NCBI GenBank assembly: GCA_947359465.1 | Contig: OX375873.1 | Coordinates: 88,768,478-88,832,477, forward strand | DNA from: Metellina segmentata | Lineage: Eukaryota > Arthropoda > Arachnida > Araneae > Tetragnathidae | Length of the DNA stretch: 64,000 nt | Reading direction: 5' to 3' | Shown here: piece by piece, positions 31,380 to 44,539 of the stretch | Position numbering within the stretch: the first letter of the stretch is position 1 | How the letters are laid out: every line of letters begins with the position of its first letter | The notes under the pieces: generated by a model | Seen by the model: only the letters and a program-made list of their open reading frames with translations | What the model was told of the DNA's origin: nothing | Database searches by the model: none | Position numbers and translations under genes: made by a program

Positions 31380-33650
31380 ATTTGATACTTCGCAACGCTG
31401 GAAAACAGTATAATCACTCAATCATTGCTGAATGAATGTGCTCTATTCTTATATATTCACATCCTCAACACTTAACCCCCAAATTCAATCTTGAGATACA
31501 TCACCTTTCTGACTAACGTGGCATTATTGAAATTGAATAATATCTTCTTGATTTAGAAAAAAATCAGATTCACAAACGTTTTTAACTTATTGTGAATAAA
31601 TTTTTTGAGTTGTTACAGTATTTCACTAGTGGTGCAATATACACATTTTAAAGGTTTTGACAATACCCGATGAAAGATGAATGTGTTGAAGAAGGAGCAG
31701 ATAAATAAGTGAAGATATTGGGAGATTTCGAAGTGAAAATTAACTAACACCAAGAGTAGTGAAAGTATTCACCAGTAAACCCATATAACATACTATTGTC
31801 AAATGAAGCTTGATTTTATATGAAACATTATTTTTATTTAAATTGAAATGGAATGTTAATACTTAAAACAGGATATTCTGTAACATTGTATTGATAAAAA
31901 TCATTTTAAAATTTCTAACATATTGGAAAGAATGTAAGAAAATGTTTTGATAATTATTCAATTCAAATGCCTAACTAGATATAATGGTTAGGAAAAGTAT
32001 ACAAAAAGTTTATTGATTAAGGAAGCTTCAAACTGAATATGGAAGGGGACCTGATATTTTAACATGTACAAAGCTGTTTGTGTGAACATATTTTTCTGAG
32101 CAAATTGAAATATTTGATGGTAATAGGCGTATTAAATAAAAGAAGTAAGTCTTATGAAAAATTGTATATATACATATGTTCTCACTTGAATATTTCAATG
32201 AATGGTGCAATATGCTTTTAAAAATAGTTTTAACTATTTATTGTGAAATTTGTAAGTAGATCCCATAAGAATAAAATTTTTCTCTTGTTAGAAAACAAAA
32301 GAAAATTTTCATTTAGTTTATATTTAATTTGAAACAGAGTTCTTTAAAATATAATATTCGTTTTTTAGAATCATACCTGATAAAACTGTTCTTAATGTCC
32401 ATGATACAAACGTTCTGTACTTAAAAATTTGCTTATCGTGTGAATTGGATTTATGATTGTTATTATATGTTATTATTTCGATCAGTTCCTAAATCTGAAT
32501 GTCGTGAACATTCGATGACAAATTAAAAAACATTTATTAGCACTCACATTTTAAGTATTGCCTTTACTATACACTAAAAACTACGGATTTTGTTTTCAGA
32601 TGTTATGTAGTTAATATCTGCTTAAAATTTTTACTGTAACGAGAAAAATATTGATAGAAACCCAGAATTCTTTCATTGTAAAATCTGCAACATAATATTC
32701 TAAATGCACTTTTTATAACTATAGAAACATATTTTGGTTAATTTCAATTCTGGGAACAAAACTAAATTAACAAAAACTGATAACGAAATTCCAATTTTTG
32801 TCATCTAATTTTCACTCGAAATATGCAAATCCAGAACCAGATTTGTCTGTAGTCGGGCTTACCTAATGTTGATGGGAGTGGCAGTATCATCACTGTATAT
32901 TTCGGCATCAATCACCGTCTGATTTATACAAATGTTTCAAGCATTGGCGATTTGTATTATAGAGCACTACTGTAATATATATTGTACAAATAAAACATAA
33001 TGATGTCCAAATGTTTTGTTGGAGTTTGATTGTGTGATGTTTTCTCTTTATGTTGGGACTATAGAGACATTGTTTAAAAATTTGAGTGATGATGTAGTAA
33101 TCGTTTGGTAACAACTTCATAGTTCTATTTTCTGTGTTGAAAAGTTTAAATAAAATTTATTTACAAATTTTGTTGGAAAAAGCGCAAAAGTTCATAAAGA
33201 AATATATTTATGAGGTTTGGTAGAATAAATATAGAATTCTAAATACTATTTCGACAGATTTGTAAGTACTACAATAGAATCAAATTATGGAAAACATTTT
33301 CTATACTACAATTTTTGTGAACCTAAATTTAAGTGACGGTAGTGTTTCTGCAGCGGAGTGTATTCCGAAACTATTGCCACTTGGCTCCTGTTTTTCGAAT
33401 ACAATTTTAAAATTTCACCAATAATAAAAATTCCAAAGAATGAATTCCAAGTTAATACATGATAGCTGATCAGTCAATGTCAATTAAATTAAGCTCCAAA
33501 CGTCATCGAAACGATGATAAACTACATTTTAAGATAATTCGATATGCTACTATGATCAAAAAAGGTATCCGGAATGCTTCTTTTAAATTACATGTATAGT
33601 AGATATCGTCTGCAAACTTTTATTAAATATTTTTACGACTGATATAAACA
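31380..33650. other. A+T-rich intergenic stretch
   Basis: No gene, RNA gene or repeat that I can support. Short minus-strand frames (32028-32210, 32908-33120) have no motifs. Confidence 0.45.
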
Positions 33651-33689
33651 TGTGGCAACAATCAGGGATTTATTCAATTTTATCGTCGG

Positions 33690-34440
33690 ATAATAAATTT
33701 GTTTTTAATAAGAGAAGAATTTTCGCTTCCTCGATTTTCTAAAATGTCGAATGTAATTGAGCAATTAACATGTATTAAATTTTGTTTCCGCAAGAGAATT
33801 TCTGCTGGAAACACATTTGAAGTGTTGCAAAAAGCTTTTACAGACTACTATTTATCAATTACAATAGAAGTTTATGGGTACATAAAGTTTAAAGAAGGTA
33901 GAGAATCCGTCGTAGATGATTCGCGATCTGGTAGATCATCCACTTTGATTAATGATTAACATTTAAATCAGGTCAGAGAATTAGTGCTTTGTGACAGTCG
34001 TTTAACAATAAGAAACATTACTGAACTTGTTTCTATATCATTAGTCGAAAGGACAAGTCGAAAATGACATGAATTGTGGCGAGATAACTCATGGGTTTTG
34101 TATCACGATAATGCGCCTTCACCCAATACAATTATTATTCGTGATTTTTTGACAAAACGTTTAACAAATACGGCTCCACAAGCTCCTTATTCTCCTGATA
34201 TGTTACCGTACGACTTTTCTTATTTCCACGTGTGAAACTTCCTCTTCTTGGTCACCGTTTTGAGTCCACTGATGCACTAAAAGAAAATTCGATACGAACC
34301 CTGAAAGGATTTCACAAAAACGACTTAAAGGCATGTTTTTTGAGGATTGGAAAAAAAGTTGGAAAAAGTGCATTGAAATCGGAGATTATTTTGAAGGAGA
34401 TGCAATTAAATTTGATCAATAAATCTTAAAACCTTTTGTT
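33690..34440 (+). pseudogene. mariner (DD34D) transposase, internally deleted
   Basis: The N-terminal part at 33740-33960 reads IEQLTCIKFCFRKRISAGNT, then FEVLQKAFTD, then KFKEGRESVVDDSRSGRSST, the helix-turn-helix and linker of mariner transposases. After a stop it continues out of frame as VRELVLCDSRLTIRNITEL, and then jumps directly to NSWVLYHDNAPS. The first catalytic Asp block is deleted. The second Asp (YHDNAPS) and third (YSPDMLPYDF) are 34 residues apart (DD34D). The end, about 34250-34430, keeps the KENSIRTLKGF- and EGDAIKFD-type tail with frame breaks. Inactive. Confidence 0.85.
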
Positions 34441-34449
34441 TTATGATAG

Positions 34450-34860
34450 CATATCAGGTACTTTTTTTTATCACAGTAATAATGCGATAATATGTGTACA
34501 GCGTTAAAATTTTACACCGGACGATCTGTAATGTAGGTAAAAGAATGAAATGTAACAAAAAATATGCGTGAGTAGGCCGAGCAAACTGCATAGTGGTAAG
34601 AGTAGGCAAATGTATGGACTGTCTTAAAATCGATTAAAATAAATTCATGAAAATCCAGATAAACAACGATCAGGAGTAATACACTAGATTAAAATATTAC
34701 AACAATGCTAATAAAAACAAGCAAACCGCTTAAACTACATATGTCAAGAAACTGCCTACAGTTGTTTCGTATAATCTAGATTTTTCAATGCAAAATAACT
34801 TTTTGTGGAAGGACAATTATATCAATTGCATTCACAGCAAAATTCGATTCCTTATCATGA
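34450..34860. other. Intergenic stretch
   Basis: A possible decayed tRNA-like SINE head (AGTAGGCCGAGCAAACTGCA, TAGTGGTAAGAG) at 34570-34605. Nothing else. Confidence 0.3.
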
Positions 34861-34864
34861 CTAA

Positions 34865-35033
34865 CCTACACGTAGTTTCGACGAGATATCTCGTTTATCA
34901 AGATCTGACCAAATTTGCTAATGATGAGTTATCTCCTCACCAAGATAATGTCAATTTTTTCTATGGTGACAAGATGAAGATCTGGTTAGATTTCTAATGA
35001 CCAGATATATTGTCGAGATAACCATCAGGATGG
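34865..35033. mobile_element. TTAA-family palindromic MITE, short copy
   Basis: Left CTAA then CCTACACGTAGTTTCGACGA; right GATAACCATCAGGATGG then TTAA. Internal GACGAGATATCTCGTTTATC, AATTTGCTAATGATGAGTTA and AATTTCTAATGACC-type modules. Confidence 0.7.
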
Positions 35034-35162
35034 TTAAATGAATTATGTTTAGCTAGTCAGTCTGTCATACAATGGAAAATACTGTAGAGAATCTTATTTA
35101 ATCGAAGTTGTCTTCTGTCATAGGACCGTCGCTCATGGCTCCACCATTGTAATTATATTCTC

Positions 35163-35298
35163 TCTCTACCTTTATATAATCTGACCATGGTTTAAAATTA
35201 CGTGTCCTCGGTTCTTTCCCATTGGATTTGACTCCGAACCATCACCAACAGCCAGGTGTGCTACTCTAGTGCGACATTAATTTAAATACCTTCCTCTG
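35163..35298 (+). mobile_element. SINE family 1 3' fragment
   Basis: AATCTGACCATGGTTTAAAA, TGTCCTCGGTTCTTTCCCAT, CACCAACAGCCAGGTGTGCT and CTCTAGTGCGACATTAATTT. Confidence 0.7.
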
Positions 35299-35924
35299 TA
35301 CCTTTATCTATCCTCCATCATCGATCTTCAAATGAAATAGACAGAGTATGTGCGCTCAAGTAATGTTTCGTCCGGTCACCCAATTTGAAGATATTTTATG
35401 TGGTTAGGTAAAAGACATGAATCCTAATGTGGGACACAAATTATTGAATGGTTAAAGTGATTATACAGCCTGATCGAAAAAATATATATATATACCAGAC
35501 TGAGCATTGATGACCAATCTGTACAAGACAGTGTATTAGCTCACGTGACTCACCCTTCCTTGATCTTACGACAGCAACTCCGCCTATATGCTCTTTCTAT
35601 TTCATTAGAAGGTCAATGACTCCATTTTGAGACTTCTCTAAAGGGGTTGTCCCTAGAATGCATGGCATGTATTTGAGGCATAACGTAAATTTATTTCCTT
35701 GGTGCATCAGGAAAACGCCAAGTGGTATTGAATCCTGTCCTTGTTACGTCACGATTAATGATGTCCAATTTACCTGGGATCGAAAAAAAATATCTTATCT
35801 TATTCGACTATAGTTAAAATAGTAATTTGAAAGGAAATCAAAAGCCAATAGAATTTGCATTGATCTACAAAACAAAAATAAAGCATACACTCATAAATAT
35901 TTTCAAATCACCTTCCCTTTGGGA

Positions 35925-36000
35925 TTGAGCTTGTACCATCGCTTATAGATCGTTGCTTGGTCTAGTGTGACGTAAATTTTTAACTACCTACATACCCACC
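35925..36000 (+). mobile_element. SINE family 1 3' fragment
   Basis: CCCTTTGGGATTGAGCTTGT, ATCGTTGCTTGGTCTAGTGT, GACGTAAATTTTTAAC. Confidence 0.6.
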
Positions 36001-37235
36001 TAAGTAAATTATTGCTGCAAAATTACATAAAAATTCGTAAACTAAAAGTTGAATTAAAATAACATCAGAATTGAAAGGTTAAACTGTATGACTTTATAGC
36101 CAAAAGTTGTAAAGCCGAAGATAATTGAGTAAAAAGGAGACAGGAATTAGAACATAAAGTTTTCCCTTTAAAACCTTGTAGGTAAAAAAAAAAAAGTTGA
36201 GGTAGAAATAGTTCTATGTCTTCTATTCAATGTATTATGAAAGTATTAAAATATAGAAAAGTAATTTTTGTACTCAATATTAAAAATTGAAAAAGTAATG
36301 ACAGTAAAAAGTGTTAAATCACATGCTATCAAAAACTTGAAAAACGGACATTGACAATTTTTATAACAAGATACAGGTTTAAATTAATAATTTATGTAAT
36401 TTATTATTCTATTTGAGATTTCTATTGATGGAATAATTTAATTTAGAAATTAAATTAATTTTACAACGATGGTAGCTATTTCTTCCCATCCGCTCTAATC
36501 TGAATCGTAAGTCTATTGAGGAAAACAATTTATTATGACAAAACTATATAGAAACATGTTAGATACACAAATCCAAATGTGTGCCTTCATACAATCAACT
36601 GTTGTAAGTATACATGTGCTCTTTTTCGAGTTGGTTCACAATAAATATTGGTGTGCTATGATTATTGTGAATTCGATTTGGATCCGCTCTGTATATATAC
36701 CGAAAATTCATAACATTTTTCTTAAACACAATCTATATTCGCTATTCGTCTCTCTCGATCATGTTTCCACTCATTATTAGATCAATGCCGTTACATTTAT
36801 CTCTCAGCAGCCTGTGAGCAAACCTATGAATTTGTTGATAGTGAATTTCTCATGCTTTACCTGCCTTTTACGCGTGTTTTCTCTACCCCTTTTGATTTTG
36901 TTCTCCTTGCAGCTCGAATACCTCTACCTGGGTCCAATATTTGTAATTCATGTTAATGTTTTACATCACGAATGTAAACCATCTTTACATTGATAAGCCC
37001 ATGACTGCTTTATTTTAAACAGATACGTAAATGTAAGATAATAACCTTTTAAGTGAAAAATATTTTTCATTTTCAACAAATTAAGGTTTTTAAATATTGG
37101 TCACAAAATTGAATTCTCTGAGCGTCGCAAGATTTCCGAGCAGTTTAGTGTTGCTTTGACATCTAAACACATTTAAAGACTAAACAACCACATCTTTCTG
37201 AAGAATACGTGGATTCTTACAATCTTTAGAACTAT
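36001..37235. other. A+T-rich intergenic stretch
   Basis: An 81-codon frame at 36535-36780 has no motif. The block GAGCGTCGCAAGATTTCCGA at 37117 resembles GAAGCGTCACAAGATTTCCA at 16186. No gene called. Confidence 0.4.
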
Positions 37236-37239
37236 TATT

Positions 37240-37655
37240 ACCCATTTTCTTACAAAGAATCCACTGGAACGATTCTATTGGTCCTTCTTAGGATGGAATT
37301 CCTTGGAAATATTATTTTGCTCGTTCCCTTAAAATTCCTTTGAAAAATTTATTTGTTCCTTTAATTAGAATATAATTCTTAAGAAAGATTCCTTTGTTCA
37401 TATCTTTCAAATAAAATAATTAGGAAAAAATTCTTTTGCTCCTTTCCTTAAAATATTGTAGTATCCATTGAAAATATTCTATTGTCTATTCACTTGGAAT
37501 ATAATCATTTAGAAAACATTTTCTGCTCCTTTCCTTGGAAAATAATTCTTTGGAAAGAGATTCTTTTGCTCATTTTCTTAAAATAAAATGCTTTGGAAAT
37601 ATACTTTTGCTCATTTCCTTAAAATAGAATCCTTGGGAACGATTCAATTGTCGAA
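37240..37655. repeat. Degenerate minisatellite, ~45-bp units
   Basis: About nine diverged units of the form TTCTTTTGCTCCTTTCCTTA followed by AAATAGAATTCTTTGGAAA-like sequence. Confidence 0.8.
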
Positions 37656-38284
37656 TGAGTTCAAATTAGAAGTCATGCAGGGAAGACTGCAGGATGCAAG
37701 ATTGAATTATGCGTGGATAAATCACTCCTGTTACATCAATATTATCAATACTTGAGCCGATATTCTGCAGTGATGTTTTCCCGATACATTCAATTGTTTG
37801 CCATCTATGCTCTTTACTACGCCTGAGGCTCACAGGATCAAATTTAAATTGCCCAAGCAGCACTTAATGCACCTCCTCCACCGTGTCAAAAAGGGCGCCT
37901 CTTACTTGTTCTCTGAATCTTTCTATAACTACATCAGCAATGCTACGGGCGTCTTGGTCCTGTCTGAGGGTTAAAATAACCTTTATTTGATAGTAAAAAT
38001 TGTCTTCAAAAATAGGGTCGTGTTTATATCCGTTTTTTTTTTTTCATTTTAATGTATTGGATCCAAAGCAGGGGTTTTATTAATCAACAAAGAAGTGATA
38101 ATTTGAGATCAACAACTAACACATTGACAATTTTAACGTTATAGAAATTTCAAAAGAATCTCAATGGTTTTGTTTTAAAGTTTATTTTATAGAACTGTTT
38201 GCAGCTAAGCCTCTAAATTATTACAATATAATCTAATGGTCTATTTATATTCGATGAACATTAAATATGTTGTGGTGCCAAAGG

Positions 38285-38465
38285 TTCTTACCCTGACGTG
38301 GTGTGAAAGTTTGGAGCGTGTGGTGCCGGCTCACGGATTGACCTCATTATCATACCTTTATTCATTTTACGAGGTGTGATCCTCGGGCTTTTCCTACGGG
38401 ATTGATCTCTTACCATAGCTAATAACCCGTTGAGTTACTTCGGTACGATACAATTCCTGACATTT
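38285..38465 (+). mobile_element. SINE family 1 copy, 5' truncated
   Basis: GGTGTGAAAGTTTGGAGCGT, GTGGTGCCGGCTCACGGATT, TTTTACGAGGTGTGATCCTC, CGGGATTGATCTCTTACC and AATAACCCGTTGAGTTACTT. Confidence 0.7.
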
Positions 38466-38559
38466 CAGAGAATGCCTGAACAAAGGAAACTTAATTGATG
38501 GGATATTAATAAGAAACCTTTCACATGAAAATGGTTGCATAAGCACAGTAACAAGCAAG

Positions 38560-40175
38560 AAAAAATAATATTACAAAATAGAAAATGAATTTTATTTTAA
38601 ATAAAAGAAAACACGATTCAACACATACAATTCCACAAATTGCCGTTCGGGGCTAAAACATTTTCAAAGTTTTGAGTGGAGTAAGAAGTTTATTATCCAC
38701 TTGCACACACACACAAAATAACCGACCTTACTCGATTTGAATTGATTAACTCTGGATTGAAGAGATGATATAAATATATACTCACTTATGTCTTTCTTAG
38801 AATAAAATAATATTTGAACACCTTTCACCATCTTTAAAATTTCTACGACTTACTTTGGACACAAATGTTACACATGAATAATTGCATATCCATTCATGTA
38901 ATACATTTCACGTACATCGCACCCTTGTTGTATGACAAATCTACAAAGTGACACTATGGTTACTACAACAAAAGACGATTTTGAGGGAGATTTTGAATGA
39001 CTTTTCTTAAATTATTTCCATGTTTAACTCAATTAATAAATATGACGAATTTAAGGCAAGTGCTCTTGCACTCATAGTCAATACAACAATATTTTTTTAC
39101 CTGTGGTACTCTTGTATCAGAAATGCGACATTGTCCAATTTCGCTTATTATTCTTTCAATAACGGGTATTATTCTTTTAATAATGGCATGATTACACTTA
39201 CAATTTGTTTTATTCTGACTTACCTGCCACTTTAAGTCGAATACTTTGAGATGGTGTTGCGGGTGATGAGAATGAAAATACATTTATTAAAATAATAAAT
39301 ATTTAAAACAGAAAACAGCGAAATAAAACAAAATAAAAGATGTCGGGAAAAAGCTGTTCTAAAGATATTAATTTGATTCCTTTTTTCTCTTGATCTCGCA
39401 GTTGCCACAACTTATAACTAAAAAGTGCACAAAATTTAGAAGGCAAAATTAATTCAGAGGGAAAGAAATACAAAATATTACTGTACGTGATCAAACAACA
39501 CGAGTTTCCATTTCATTTCCATTCGTTGAAAAATATCGTCTGCCCAAAATATTCGTATATCGCTTACATTGCGAAAAGAACAAAAATAAGACTCGAAATA
39601 AATGAAGTATTAGAGCTTAAATTCCATTAAAAAATAATTGTTTGAAAAATAATGGATTTTTTAGTAGTACTGGTAAAGCAATCCAGGTAATCGTAACACT
39701 CAATATACATTCCAGTTTTTCCAAAACTACCAAATTATGGTTGATTTAAGTATAATTACTCGGGTGCTTTAACATGAAACTGATATAAATATAACAATAA
39801 AGAAATGTATAATATTGCATTCACTAAAATAATAGATAATGTATAAAATAAAACAAATTTCAATCAAATATCTGGAATGAAATTTATGTGATGCTTACAC
39901 AAACACAAAATCGAACATAAAACAGAAAGATGGACAGACAGATTTACTCAACCACGTTCACTCACTACATGAAGTTAAGTACTCACAGTAAGCAAAGTTC
40001 CATGAAGATATATTAAACCGTGTGGACTTTTTAATGTATATGGCACATACACACAAACAGACACCAAACGTGCAAGAGGCGGATTTGGCATCAGAAGGGT
40101 CCAAAACGGATAGAAAACTTGAAATGTGTCGAAAATATTCAATGTAGAAACAAACACTCCATTCTTACTTGTATA
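38560..40175. repeat. Diverged 1.4-1.5 kb duplicated block, copy B
   Basis: Collinear partner of 29240-30770 in the same orientation, about 9.4 kb away. Best conserved at 38920-39000, 39360-39560 and 40040-40170. Near 39980 the minus strand keeps ACTGTGAGTACTT, as does copy A, a donor-like sequence. Origin unknown: old dispersed element or local duplication. Confidence 0.75.
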
Positions 40176-40269
40176 GATAAACTACATGAATTAATGAACT
40201 TTAAATTTCTTCGTGAGATAAGATTTGTACATCTTGCCTATTTGAAAATATGCTTTGAAATCAAAAATT

Positions 40270-40390
40270 ATGTTTTGAACCAACCAAATAAACAATCGCA
40301 ACATGATGGAAGAAATTAAATTCCATTTCAAACTTGAAAAAACGTCACAAATCGTAAAATCCTCATCAAAATCGGTTTTTATTTTCTGAG
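40270..40390. repeat. Local ~120-bp duplication, copy 1 (with 40915-41040)
   Basis: AAACAATCGCAACATGATGG, TTCCATTTCAAACTTGAAAA and AACGTCACAAATCGTAAAAT recur diverged at 40915-41040 in the same orientation. Confidence 0.75.
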
Positions 40391-40914
40391 TGTTCATTGT
40401 GATTGTAATTGGAGTCCAACATCCATGAACCGGATTAATTCATGAATTAGAGAAACAGCTTTGTAAAATAAGAGTTGTATTCTGTCGGTACATTACATGG
40501 TGATCGGAACCTAATTTCCCTTGAAGATGAAATCTCACTACATTCACATTTTGAATCATCCGATTATCGGTTCATATCGAATTAAAAAATTACAGACATG
40601 ATTTTTGGTTGTATTCATAATGATAAACGCTTATTAAAAATTGAACATTTGTAACAAGAAAAAAAATAAAGACGATACAAAACAATAAAGAACAACAGTC
40701 CACATCCTTCTCACACACACTCCGTCTCAAATTCTTCTCCAATACAAATTTCTTTTTTTACCACATTCCAATCATGGTTACAGTTCACAATATCATCGTT
40801 TGCGCTTGCATAATAAATATAATTACTCCAGGATCACTTACACGCACGAAATAGAATTTAATTCTCGGATTGCTTGCATGCGTTATATTCCATGCTGGTG
40901 GTTAAATTAGTTTT

Positions 40915-41040
40915 GAAACAGTGTTTTCAACCTAAAAAGGAAACAATCGCAATATGATTGATGAAATGCTGTTCCATTTTGAACTCAAACTTGAAGAAAC
41001 GTCCCAAATCGCAAAACTCCATAAAAATCGATTTTTTTTT
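40915..41040. repeat. Local ~120-bp duplication, copy 2
   Basis: AAACAATCGCAATATGATTG, TGAACTCAAACTTGAAGAAA and CGTCCCAAATCGCAAAACTC match 40270-40390. Confidence 0.75.
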
Positions 41041-41094
41041 CTGTATTTCTTCACATTTGTATCGCAGTGAGTAGAGTCGGAGAGAGTCTATCAT

Positions 41095-41295
41095 CCATGT
41101 AGACAGCCTCCACCGATCCATACCTGTCCCATTAAACGAATCTTCCGGCTGGCCGGACTGTCGCGTCCCCGGAGAGGGGCAGAGGTCGACGCTCCGCTGA
41201 CCCCGGACACCAATTGGCAGACGGCCGCCGATTCGTTTGACATTTTAATGCGTCGCAGTCAGCCCGGACACGAAGGACTGTTTTCCACTAGAAAA
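41095..41295. promoter_or_regulatory. G+C-rich single-copy island, candidate regulatory element
   Basis: Dense in CpG and CCGG (CGGCTGGCCGG, GTCCCCGGAGAGGGG) within A+T-rich DNA. Contains the inverted pair AAACGAATC (41134) and GATTCGTTT (41230), a CCAATTGG palindrome and a TTTTAATG homeodomain-type core. No coding frame. Could be an enhancer or promoter, or a decayed unknown repeat. Confidence 0.3.
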
Positions 41296-41561
41296 GAGTA
41301 GATATGTCTCCCTCACACACACAAAGGAAGGGTTTGAGTCCTCTCTTTTCTTTCCTGCTACGTCGAGAGGTATTGACAACAGTCTATTCCCGTCATGAAA
41401 GGTGGCACGTTTAACGTTAACAATCTGTTAAATTATAGAAATTATAAATACTAGAATCACAAATTAAACTAGAATAGGAAATGTATTCTAAAGTGTCTCA
41501 CATAGTGTATGAATATACTAGAAAATTGACAAGAATATCGATTTAAGATATTCTTGTCAAT

Positions 41562-41583
41562 TATATATATATATATATATATA
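41562..41583. repeat. (TA)n microsatellite, left part
   Basis: About 10 TA units directly left of the MITE at 41584. Confidence 0.9.
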
Positions 41584-42113
<530 letters not shown>

Positions 42114-42465
42114 CAACTTTGAAACTTTGATGGCTTCTATTAATAGTCTCTAGAACGAAGTACAAAAAGGCTTCCACTATCTTATTTTGTTCACTTCAGA
42201 CGTTTAAAAGAGTATTTTAATGCTTGTAACAACATTGGTGAGTGGAGTTAAATAGAGTAGGCATCTGGGAGTCAAAATATTAACACAATTTACTTACAAT
42301 TGTACAAATGAAGAGAAAACACTTAGTATGTAATAATACAATGATCACAGCACAGTCGCCCGCGCCAGGAAGGTACCAACAAAACTCTTCTTTCCACAAG
42401 GGTGGAAAGAATTATAATTTTGATGTCACAATTGGCAATGTGCCAAGAAAGGGTTGAAAGTTCGA

Positions 42466-42592
42466 TGGCGTGTTTAGCAATGCATCAATAATTCAGTTGG
42501 CTGTTAACACGTCAATAGTTTGGTTGACCATCAACACAACAATTGTTCAGGTTGCTTTCAACGTGCTAACAGTTCGATTTGCTGCATGCTAT
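42466..42592. repeat. Degenerate ~30-bp minisatellite
   Basis: TCAATAATTCAGTTGGCTGT, TCAATAGTTTGGTTGACCAT, ACAATTGTTCAGGTTGCTTT and TAACAGTTCGATTTGCTG are successive units. Confidence 0.65.
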
Positions 42593-42599
42593 TTCTTTT

Positions 42600-43320
42600 C
42601 TCTATTTTTTGAATAACAATATAGGTGGTAGATGAAAGGAAGAAATGACTTCTAACCACTGTGTTCTCCTTTGGAATACATGAAAGCACATTCACTTTAT
42701 GCCGAAGCACTGGGACATACTTCTAAGACGACGACAAAGTTGTGTTGAAAAACCACTTATCTTTAAAAAATTTCTAAAATGTCACATTTCTAGTATATAT
42801 CGCTTCAGTTGCTCCCTTACCTACGCCACTGCTTTAGCTTTCAAACAATATAAAAATCTTGCAAATTTTCCGAATATTTTTCTTGCTACAAGGGTTTTTC
42901 GTTAGATACTCTGTCAACATGTATAGACATGTTTCCAAAACTTTAAACTCTACTTCTGAAGAACTGTATTTTTGAATTATGATGCTTTGTTCAAAGTATG
43001 GTAGTTATTGAAAACTCGTATCTATTATGAGAATTTTTGTATTAATATAATATATATATATATATAATACAGTGAATGTTTTGAGCCTCAATCAGTTATT
43101 AGTCAAAAAATAGATTTTTAAATGTTAAAATATTCCTGAAAAAATCTTGATTATTATGCTTTTTTGCTGATAATAGAAAACCTATTCTCCTTAGCAACTT
43201 CATTGAGAGTCCAAAAACATAAATATTAATATTAAGAATAATTTCCAAAACGAATTGTCTTTCTGAACAAATTCAAATTTGAGGTATCACTATTAAAATA
43301 TGTTAATTAGCTAATTATAT
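42600..43320. other. A+T-rich intergenic stretch
   Basis: A 68-codon frame (42699-42905) has no motif. Short (TA)n near 43050-43066. Confidence 0.4.
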
Positions 43321-43325
43321 CTAAA

Positions 43326-43700
43326 CTAGGGGGCCTGCCCCCTGCTCGCTAACGCTCGCCAACCCCCGTTTACTTTGACAATTTGTCATTTTCCGAAGAT
43401 ACTATTTAACATTGACCCTATATCACTTACAAAAAGAGTCTTGATATGGTAAGTCTCGTATGGTAGTTTAATTGAACCTCGTGAAGAAAATATGACAACA
43501 GAACGACAAGTCATGTCTAGCATAACCTTCCATAGCCCCTCCAAATATTATTAACCTTTGAGGGGTGGGGTTCAATCGCATATATATATTATACAACTCA
43601 CAGTATTCCCTGGGCATGATTTTTAACAAGTTTTGATCTTTTTGCAAACATAATCTTATGATTTTTCAACGAATAGATGTGTCCATTTAATCATCATGTG
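43326..43700 (-). mobile_element. Helitron-like 3' end (copy 1)
   Basis: On the minus strand the sequence ends GGGGGCAGGCCCCCTAG followed by T: a GC hairpin then CTAG with a 3' T, the hallmark Helitron 3' terminus. The preceding GTTGGCGAGCGTTAGCGAGC is shared with the other two copies. The body extends to higher coordinates; the 5' TC end is not identifiable. The body block TGAGGGGTGGGGTTCAATCG also occurs near 58298. Confidence 0.6.
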
Positions 43701-44535
43701 TTTTGTTGTGTGGGTAATAGAAATAAAACAGTACTAGGAAATCACGTGACGAACAGAAAGTTAATTCCCAGGTTAGGGGCTGGAGAGAGGTTAGGAGCTC
43801 CCTAGTAACACGTCTAAATAGCTCTCCTGTAATAAACATATATTTTGAATAGTTGGCAACATAAGAGAATGGGAAAGTGAGATAAAACTCTAAACAATTT
43901 ATAACTAAACATTATTTAATACCTTAAAAACTCAACTCCAAGAACTCTCTCGATGACTTTTTTGTGTAACATAAAATGGTGCACTGTATTTATCTCTCTT
44001 TTTGTTGCCACAAACCGAAAGAATACCAATAAAGCACAAAGATGGAATACATGACATTAATATTGAAATTAAGGAAATGAAAACATTAACAAAAACCCTT
44101 TTCAAAATATATATAAAATTTCCACTTTTAAATGAATGATTATAGTCTGAAAAAATGAGGTTTTTTATTATTTTTTTTTAGCGAAAAATTGTCGTTTAGC
44201 AAAACATTTATTCCTGGGTTTTTATTCAAAACATATGTATGTCTGCAAGCGACACTTAATGGTTACATTACGATGCAGAAATAAAAGAGCGGGTTATGAA
44301 CAAAATTTTTTCTCTAATTTTATAATTTAACAGTAGTCTTACAGTTTCTTAATTGGTGATCACAGTTAATTCCTGACATTTTGTGACTATTGAAGTTAGC
44401 TTCGGACAAAACGGTGGTCTCGTACATGGTGCCTTTGAGAAAACGTCAGAAGACAACAGTGTAACAAAAAAAAATCACCGTAAAGTAACAAACCAAACCT
44501 TCCAATGATTGAGTATTTCAAAAACAGTGCTAAAT
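43700..44535. other. A+T-rich intergenic stretch
   Basis: No gene, RNA gene or named repeat supported. Confidence 0.4.
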
Positions 44536-44539
44536 GATT

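Noticed and set aside
34865..35033. Functional hairpin RNA gene
   Set aside because: The inverted structure is explained by the MITE family seen at several loci; no promoter or conserved loop is visible.
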